From CAZKGE01 sp964541695 (GTDB taxonomy: Bacteria; Bacillota; Clostridia; Christensenellales; CAG-138), in NCBI GenBank assembly GCA_964541695.1, contig CAZIRB010000079.1, positions 1-11,043 on the forward strand: a stretch of 11,043 nucleotides of DNA, read 5' to 3'. How positions within the stretch are numbered: position 1 is the first letter of the stretch; each line of letters begins with the position of its first letter. Both the position numbers and the translations under genes were made by a program. Under the pieces are notes generated by a model. The model had not been told where the DNA came from and did not search any database. It was given only the letters and a program-made list of their open reading frames with translations. This document shows, piece by piece, positions 6,927 to 11,043 of this stretch.

Positions 6927-7349
6927 TTAAGCCCGGCGCAGCCGGCCGTAGGTTTCGTCATCGGCCGGTTCCAGCCATTCCAGCGTTGCGCCGTCGGCGG
7001 GAATCTCCACGGCCAGATGGGCAAACCAGCAGTCCTTTGCCGCGCCGTGCCAGTGCTTAACCCCGGCTGCAATATCGACCACATCGCCGGGTTGCAGCGC
7101 CCGCGCCGGTTCCCCCCATGCCTGATACCAGCCCTTCCCGCCGGTTACCAGCAGGATCTGCCCGCCCCTGTGATGGATGTGCCAGTTGTTCCGGCATCCC
7201 GGCTCAAAGGTGACGTTTGCGATGGGGCCGCCCCGGTCGGTCAGCGGCTGCAAATACGCCCGACCGGTAAAATGCTTGCTGAACATTTCGGGCAGCGGTT
7301 CTCCGATCGGAAAGATCGTATTGCCCGGAGAAGCGGCATCGGATTTCAT
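6927..7349 (-). CDS. Cupin-fold metalloprotein
   Basis: A 140-residue single-domain cupin. Motif 1 is NWHIHHRGGQILLVTGGKGWY with candidate metal ligands H57, H59 and Q64 (Gln in place of the usual Glu). Motif 2 is PGDVVDIAAGVKHWHGA with H99 and possibly H101. Such small cupins often accompany carboxymuconolactone-decarboxylase-like proteins, flavodoxins and aldo/keto reductases in Firmicute stress clusters; no specific reaction is established. AGGAGGG lies six bases before the ATG. The gene starts 15 bases after the stop of the upstream reductase, so the two are co-transcribed and probably translationally close. Confidence 0.9.
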   Translation of the reverse strand: MKSDAASPGNTIFPIGEPLPEMFSKHFTGRAYLQPLTDRGGPIANVTFEPGCRNNWHIHHRGGQILLVTGGKGWYQAWGEPARALQPGDVVDIAAGVKHWHGAAKDCWFAHLAVEIPADGATLEWLEPADDETYGRLRRA

Positions 7350-7364
7350 TGCGTTCCCTCCTCT

Positions 7365-8345
7365 TTAGCCCTGCTTGCGTCCGCCGAACACAAGAAACTC
7401 CATTGTGTCGAGCCTCCGATCAATCCGCTTGATTTCTTCCGCGCTGAGCGTCACCTCGGCGGCGCCCATATTCTCCTTGAGCCGTTCCGGCTTCCTGCTG
7501 CCCGGAATGGGAACAATCCATGGCTTTTTGCACATCGTCCAGGCCAAAGAGATCTGTGCCGGCGTCGCTTCCTTCTCAAGGGCGAGTTTATTGAGCATTT
7601 CCAATAGTTCGCGGCCCTTTTCCATGCCTTCGGCGGTGAACTGCGGCATCCGGCCGCGGAGATCCGCCTCATCCTCGAACCGGGAATACCGATCGTATCT
7701 CCCCGTCAAAAAGCCGTTTGCCATCGGGGAAAACGCCACGAACCCGATATTCCGCTCTTCCAGCACGGGGAACAGCGGCTCATACCAGCGCGCCATCATG
7801 GAGTAGCGGTTCTGAACCGCCGTAACAGGAAAGACGGCATGCGCCCGGAGGAGGTATTCCTCCGTCGTTTCGGAAATCCCCCAGCATCGGATTTTCCCTT
7901 CCTCCGCCAACCGGCGCATTGTGCCGGCGACCTCTTCCGGGGTAACGTTCGGATCGACGCGGTGCTGATAGTAAAGATCGATGCGGTCGGTTCCCAGCCG
8001 CCGCAAACTGCCTTCGACCGAGCTGCGGATCGTCTCCGGGCGGCTGTCCAAAACCAAGCGGTCGGCGGCAATCCGGACGCCGCATTTTGTTGCGATCGTC
8101 ACGTCGTTCCGCACGGGGCGCAGCGCCTCGCCGACCAGTTCCTCGTTATAGGAAATCGAGCCATCCGGATTGATCCCGGTGTAGCACTCGGCGGTATCAA
8201 AAAGCGTATACCCCATTTCCACCGCCTGACGCAAAACCTTGATGGCCTCCGACTTTTCCGTCGGCGCGCCGCTGGCGTGGCTGAGCCCCATGCAGCCCAA
8301 ACCGACTGCCGATACTTCCAGGGTGCCGAGTCTGCGCGTTTTCAT
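7365..8345 (-). CDS. Aldo/keto reductase (second of the operon)
   Basis: A 326-residue full-length aldo/keto reductase. The tetrad is D50 and Y55 (LFDTAECYTG), K87 (IATKCG) and H128 (YYQHRVD), with C-terminal SPMANGFLTGRYD and PIPGSRKPERLKENMGAAEV, typical of the IolS/YhdN-like branch. It is clearly a different subgroup from the reductase at 5881-6843, so the two are not a recent duplication and may cover different carbonyl substrates. AAGGAGG lies seven bases before the ATG. It is 87 bases downstream of the flavodoxin frame and 15 bases upstream of the cupin. A TATAAT-like string overlaps its ribosome binding site region but has no convincing -35, so I assign no separate promoter. Confidence 0.92.
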   Translation of the reverse strand: MKTRRLGTLEVSAVGLGCMGLSHASGAPTEKSEAIKVLRQAVEMGYTLFDTAECYTGINPDGSISYNEELVGEALRPVRNDVTIATKCGVRIAADRLVLDSRPETIRSSVEGSLRRLGTDRIDLYYQHRVDPNVTPEEVAGTMRRLAEEGKIRCWGISETTEEYLLRAHAVFPVTAVQNRYSMMARWYEPLFPVLEERNIGFVAFSPMANGFLTGRYDRYSRFEDEADLRGRMPQFTAEGMEKGRELLEMLNKLALEKEATPAQISLAWTMCKKPWIVPIPGSRKPERLKENMGAAEVTLSAEEIKRIDRRLDTMEFLVFGGRKQG

Positions 8346-8432
8346 CGGTCTGCCTCCTTATAATTCGCTCAATGCTTTGTTGATGTGCGACGGCAGTAGT
8401 ACGAATCCCTACATCTATTTCACGGATCGGAT

Positions 8433-8946
8433 TTAAAACTTCAGCCATGCGCGGATGTCCTTCTCCGCGCTCTTGACGCTGCTCCCGCGAACGGCCAATC
8501 CCTTCTTTATGTCGGCGTCGGGACAGAGCTTCCTCACGTCGCCCTCGCTTTTGTCCATTCCGCTGCCCTCGTGGGTGCAGAGGGGATAGACGGTCTTGCC
8601 GGAGAAGTCGTACCGCTCGAGAAAGGTCCATACCGGCATGGGCATCGTACCCCACCAGTTGGGATAACAGAGTATGATCGTGTCGTATCCGCCGATGTCG
8701 TCCGGGTATGCGGCAAGCGCCGGGCGGGCGCGCCGTCGCGAAGCTCTCGTTTCGCCTCCTCGGCGCAGGTATGGTAGTCCTCCGAGTATTTTCGCATCGG
8801 ATCGGGCTTGAAAAGCGCGCCGCCCGTGTGTTCGGCGACCAGCCGCGCGGCGATCTCCGTATTTCCCACGGTCAGGTTCACGATACGGCCGCAAACATAG
8901 TTGTTGCCGGGCGGGAAAAGTACGCGATCAGGGTGCTGCCGCCCAT
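8433..8946 (-). pseudogene. Flavodoxin-like protein, reading frame broken twice
   Basis: The first gene of the stress operon encodes a long-chain flavodoxin-like FMN protein spread over three frames. From the ATG at 8946 (GGAGG upstream) it reads MGGSTLIAYFSRP, then loses register. The next frame gives NNYVCGRIVNLTVGNTE, then GALFKPDPMRKYSEDYH and AKRELRDG. The last gives ARPALAAYPDD, then YDTIILCYPNWWGTMPMPV and FLERYDFSGKTVYPLCTHEG, ending at 8433. Expected family features (phosphate loop, YPNWWGT, CTHEGSG) are all present. The first break is a missing base near 8906-8911 (CCGGC where CCGGGC is expected for P-G-N). The second is one lost or two gained bases near 8725-8735. The decamer CCCGCCCGGC lies at the first break and adjoins or overlaps the second. 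It may be a real pseudogene or two sequencing errors in an intact gene. Confidence 0.83.
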
Positions 8947-8990
8947 ACGAAATCCTCCCTCCGCATGCGCGATTTATAGGTTCTGTCCAG

Positions 8991-9021
8991 AGCGTAGCAC
9001 CTGGAGTTCACTCCAAGTCAA
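8991..9021 (-). promoter_or_regulatory. MerR/AdhR-type operon promoter and operator
   Basis: On the minus strand TTGACT (9021-9016) and TACGCT (8996-8991) are 19 bases apart. The spacer carries the perfect dyad TGGAGT-ga-ACTCCA (9015-9002), placed as in promoters activated by AdhR/NmlR-type regulators. It is about 45 bases upstream of the flavodoxin ATG and heads the five-gene minus-strand operon, whose last gene is an AdhR-like regulator. Confidence 0.82.
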
Positions 9022-9352
9022 TAGCCTTTGTAAAATTTTTTCATTTAAAATGAGCACTGAACAGGGATGCACAACGCGTCCGCAAACCGCTTCGGTCAAT
9101 AAGAAGGCCTTCAAAAAAACGCCATGATAGCGGCGAAATGATCCAACCGGCCGGACCGCGACGGTGTGCGGGCCCGAAAACCGCCGCGGTCGACCGTTTT
9201 CCCGCCCGCGCGCCGCGGACGAAAATCACGAGAATTCGCCCGAGCGAGTATAACCCCGCCCGCTTCCTCTTGCACGCGCCGCGGGCAAAAAACCCCCTTT
9301 GCGGACGTAAATGGCGCGCGTCCCGATTCCGTTTTCCCCGTCGCCGCAAGCG
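9022..9352. other. Intergenic region, no gene supported
   Basis: About 330 bases between the stress-operon promoter and the terminator of the TetR gene. The first 80 bases are AT-rich (upstream region of the operon promoter) and the rest is very GC-rich. Open frames cross it on both strands but none has a ribosome binding site, a family-like sequence, or neighbours to match. They are rich in Arg and Pro, as expected of chance frames in GC-rich DNA. Confidence 0.5.
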
Positions 9353-9392
9353 AAAAAACTCCCCGCGGACCGTGGCGTCGCCACCCGCGGGG
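9353..9392 (-). terminator. Rho-independent terminator of the TetR gene
   Basis: Read on the minus strand, a long GC stem CCCCGCGG / CCGCGGGG (9392-9385 with 9368-9361), with inner GTGGC / GCCAC pairing, is followed by AG and six T's (9358-9353). It lies about 90 bases after the TetR stop codon. Orientation and T tract fit the TetR transcript only. Confidence 0.82.
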
Positions 9393-9483
9393 AAGTCCTG
9401 AGTCAGCTTTGTTTCAGTTTATCCGACCTGCCGGCCGCCGTTCCGGCCAAGCAGCCGCGACGGGCGCGGGTGTATCGTCCGCT

Positions 9484-10155
9484 TCAACGCGGATCGGGAG
9501 CGGAGGGCTGCGGTCCCTGACCGTCCGCCATGCCCGCCTCGGGCGGGAGGCCGATGGCCCGGGCGATCATCCAGATCGCGGTGTCGACGACGTCCGGCAT
9601 CCGCTTTTCAAATTCCTCCTGCGGCAAGCCGACGGAGGTCAGCAGCCAGGGTCCGATGGATACGAGTGAAAACAGCGCGCCCATGACGACCATCGACACG
9701 AATCTTCCGTCCGGCAAGTTTTCATCCGTCTGCCGGGACTGCTGCAGCGCGATCCATTTTGCAAGCACGTTCGCGGCCCGTTCGTTCGCCCCGTCGATGT
9801 AGGACTCCTGCGGCAGCCCGTCCAGCCCGAAGCGGACGACCAGTTTCATCGTGTCCCGCTCGGAGGTCAGGGCATGGAGCAGGATTTTCCGGAGGTTTGC
9901 CAATACCTGAACCGGGGTGTATCCGGGGTTCGGCGGATAACTGGTGGCTAATTTCGATATTTCGCGCTGCAGAATTTCGGCCACCAGTTTGTCCTTGCTT
10001 CCAAAATACCGTATAATCAAGGCGTGGTTGATTCCGGCCTCGTCCGCGATTCTGCGTATGCCGATACCGTTGACGCCGTGCTCGGCAAAGAGCCCGGTCG
10101 CCACCGTCAAAATCCTGTCCCTTACGACTTCGGACGATTCACGCTGTTTGGCCAA
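9484..10155 (-). CDS. TetR/AcrR-family transcriptional regulator (TTG start)
   Basis: A 223-residue TetR-type repressor. The N-terminal HTH (about residues 9-55) reads VRDRILTVATGLFAEHGVNG, then IGIRRIADEAGINHALIIRYFGSKDKLV, with the usual YF-SKD-L ending. The helical ligand and dimer domain (about 60-205) has a hydrophobic stretch near FVSMVVMGALFSLVSIGPWLL that is a buried helix rather than a membrane segment. The last 15 residues are Pro/Gly-rich and likely disordered. The TTG at 10155 is supported by GAGGTGA six bases upstream. It is divergent from the two small double-glycine-leader genes across 172 bases and is the best candidate to control them. The ligand is unknown, and I found no clear long palindrome for it. 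Confidence 0.9.
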   Translation of the reverse strand: MAKQRESSEVVRDRILTVATGLFAEHGVNGIGIRRIADEAGINHALIIRYFGSKDKLVAEILQREISKLATSYPPNPGYTPVQVLANLRKILLHALTSERDTMKLVVRFGLDGLPQESYIDGANERAANVLAKWIALQQSRQTDENLPDGRFVSMVVMGALFSLVSIGPWLLTSVGLPQEEFEKRMPDVVDTAIWMIARAIGLPPEAGMADGQGPQPSAPDPR

Positions 10156-10193
10156 ATTCAGTCACCTCGGTACGTTTTGTTTGCCTGATAGGT

Positions 10194-10223
10194 ATTATGG
10201 AAGCAGAACTACCGATTCGTCAA
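10194..10223 (-). promoter_or_regulatory. Candidate promoter of the TetR gene
   Basis: On the minus strand TTGACG (10223-10218) is followed after 18 bases by CATAAT (10199-10194). Both are five-of-six matches to consensus. The predicted start is near 10187, about 30 bases before the TTG start codon. Confidence 0.55.
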
Positions 10224-10236
10224 CCAAATTTTCTTA

Positions 10237-10265
10237 TTGACTTGGAATGTCGCCTATGGTAGATT
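10237..10265 (+). promoter_or_regulatory. Promoter of the precursor-peptide genes
   Basis: TTGACT (10237-10242) and TAGATT (10260-10265) are separated by 17 bases, with a TG one base before the -10 (extended -10). The predicted start near 10272 leaves an untranslated leader of about 55 bases before the first small gene. The -35 regions of this promoter and the divergent TetR promoter are only 13 bases apart, so one bound repressor could control both. Confidence 0.65.
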
Positions 10266-10327
10266 CATAGTATCCGAATGGTTACACCTCGACATCTAGG
10301 ATCAAAAAGAAAGGGAGGCGGACCAGC

Positions 10328-10432
10328 ATGGAGAAGAAGGAAGTAAAGGAAGCGTCCGTTGTGGAACCGAAGAAGGATATCCCGGACGTGGAATTGGATC
10401 AGGCCAGCGGCGGGATGTTTGCCAACCGGTAA
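10328..10432 (+). CDS. Putative double-glycine-leader precursor peptide 1 (core MFANR)
   Basis: A 34-residue peptide beginning MEKKEVKE and ending LDQASGG-MFANR. The charged, helical-looking leader (1-29) closes with L-D-Q-A-S-G-G, the elements of the double-glycine leader cut by C39-type peptidase/transporters in bacteriocins, peptide pheromones and many RiPPs. The predicted core is only five residues, with no Cys, Ser or Thr, so lanthionine or azole chemistry is not possible within it. AGGGAGG lies nine bases before the ATG. A paralogue follows at 10516 with the same leader pattern and length but a wholly different tail. This conserved-leader, variable-tail contrast supports a real coding gene. 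Product and role are unknown; a signalling peptide or a very small RiPP are both possible. Confidence 0.72.
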   Translation: MEKKEVKEASVVEPKKDIPDVELDQASGGMFANR

Positions 10433-10466
10433 TTTTTCGCTTAAGCGATTCGGCCAAAGTTTTGAA

Positions 10467-10487
10467 AAGCCCCCGTTACGGGGGCTT
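10467..10487 (+). terminator. GC-rich hairpin between the two precursor genes
   Basis: AAGCCCCCG (10467-10475) pairs perfectly with CGGGGGCTT (10479-10487) across a three-base loop. It is followed by CAATC rather than a T run, so it may be a partial terminator or an RNA-stability hairpin that sets the ratio of the two precursors. It lies 34 bases after the first stop codon and 28 bases before the second ATG. Confidence 0.55.
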
Positions 10488-10515
10488 CAATCAAACAACG
10501 GAAAGGGGATAACAC

Positions 10516-10620
10516 ATGGAGAAGAAGGAAGTAAAAGAGACGCCCGTGGTTGAACAGGAAAAGGAAATTACGGACAAGGATCTGGATCAGGCCAGCGGCG
10601 GACGGGCGGTCGCGCACTAA
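10516..10620 (+). CDS. Putative double-glycine-leader precursor peptide 2 (core RAVAH)
   Basis: A 34-residue paralogue of the gene at 10328, with exactly the same length and layout: start MEKKEVKE, acidic middle (VVEQEKEITDKD), then LDQASGG and the five-residue tail RAVAH. It matches the first peptide at 21 of 29 leader positions and at none of the five tail positions. A purine-rich site (GGAAAGGGG) ends seven bases before the ATG. No Cys, Ser or Thr occurs in the tail. It is probably co-transcribed with the first gene through the intervening hairpin, and no separate promoter is visible. No transporter, peptidase or modifying enzyme is seen in the remaining 423 bases. Confidence 0.72.
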   Translation: MEKKEVKETPVVEQEKEITDKDLDQASGGRAVAH

Positions 10621-11043
10621 CCTTTCGCGTATTTGGGAAGCCGGGTCCCATTACGGCCCGGGCGGCGTATCGGGATGCCCTCCTTGGCGCTGCCTGACGC
10701 CGGTTGATCCGGCTCCCCGAAGAACAGCGAATTTCCCCATCGGAACGAAGAAAAAATGGGCGCCGAACAAGCGCTTTAAGATTTTGTACGGCAATTTTTA
10801 CCGGACCGGCGCGGTTCGGGATCGTTTGTTTCAATTGTTATTCTGTTTTCGACTGCTTTTTAAGGGACTGCCTCTATGTTTGCCGGGGATCTGCGCCGCG
10901 CGCGGCCAAAGCCATAACCTTCGCTGAACGGGCGCCCGAAAAACGGAGCGCTTTTGGTGCATGGCTCCGGGCCGTTTCGGCGGAGCGGACCGTAACTTTT
11001 GAACCGGGCCGCGCTATGGATACCCGGCGGGATAAAAAGTTTT
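10621..11043. other. Region downstream of the precursor genes, no gene supported
   Basis: A GC-rich stretch with a short imperfect hairpin (CCGGG / CCCGG, about 10642-10666) lacking a T tract. An AT-richer section follows (about 10745-10880), then short inverted repeats near 10944-10970 (CGGAGC / GCTCCG). Open frames here have no ribosome binding site and no family resemblance, and I found no third copy of the LDQASGG leader. It may be a long untranslated or promoter region for genes beyond the window. Confidence 0.45.

Noticed and set aside
5842..6930. 362-codon plus-strand frame opposite the aldo/keto reductase
   Set aside because: It is an antisense shadow of a gene with a complete catalytic tetrad and ribosome binding site; the frame itself has low-complexity Arg/Val/Ala composition.
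9104..9119. GAAGGCCTTC followed by an A run as a terminator
   Set aside because: The palindrome has no loop, and the run is A on the plus strand. On the minus strand the T's precede the palindrome rather than follow it.
10237..10252. Shared string ATTGACTTGGA-TG between the peptide promoter and the AdhR-type promoter, as evidence of a common regulator
   Set aside because: The right half of the dyad (ACTCCA) is absent and the spacer is 17, not 19. The similarity is mostly the -35 hexamer and is probably chance.
10550..10927. 125-codon frame overlapping the second precursor
   Set aside because: It starts inside the 10516 gene in another frame with no binding site. Its first codons are a frame-shifted reading of the leader.

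Overview
The window looks like a GC-rich (about 60% by eye) Gram-positive chromosome, most likely a Clostridia- or Bacilli-type Firmicute. Strong GGAGG-type ribosome binding sites precede nearly every gene, two regulators start at TTG, the tRNA encodes its own CCA, and the regulators (MerR/AdhR type, LysR, TetR) and AKR-flavodoxin-cupin cluster are of Firmicute type. Species cannot be named from this sequence.

Layout. Bases 1-46 are the 3' part of a tRNA-Arg(CCG), followed by its terminator. A LysR regulator (396-1325, minus) is divergent from a two-gene operon (1526-3784, plus): a metallo-beta-lactamase-fold hydrolase and an unusual protein joining part of a VOC/glyoxalase domain to an N-terminally shortened TRZ/ATZ-type amidohydrolase. 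An ATC-N9-GAT LysR box sits about 66 bp upstream of the predicted operon start site, so the LysR protein probably controls the operon. Next come a large MerR regulator (3990-4871, minus) with a MerR-type 19-bp-spacer promoter and a small membrane-anchored protein (5030-5443, plus).

Bases 5456-8946 are a minus-strand operon, transcribed as flavodoxin, aldo/keto reductase, cupin, aldo/keto reductase, MerR regulator. The terminal regulator has the AdhR/NmlR-type cysteine at residue 52. The operon head carries a TTGACT-N19-TACGCT promoter with a perfect TGGAGT-tc-ACTCCA dyad in the spacer. Together this suggests a self-regulated reactive-aldehyde or electrophile stress operon. The flavodoxin frame is broken twice, and the same 10-mer lies at or next to both breaks.

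A TetR regulator (9484-10155, minus) is divergent from the most novel part of the window: two tandem 34-residue genes (10328-10432 and 10516-10620). Their 29-residue leaders match at 21 of 29 positions and end in LDQASGG, while the five-residue tails (MFANR and RAVAH) share no position. This is the pattern of double-glycine-leader precursor peptides with very small, diversified cores. No maturase, protease or exporter is visible before the window ends, so any partner enzymes would lie downstream of 11043.
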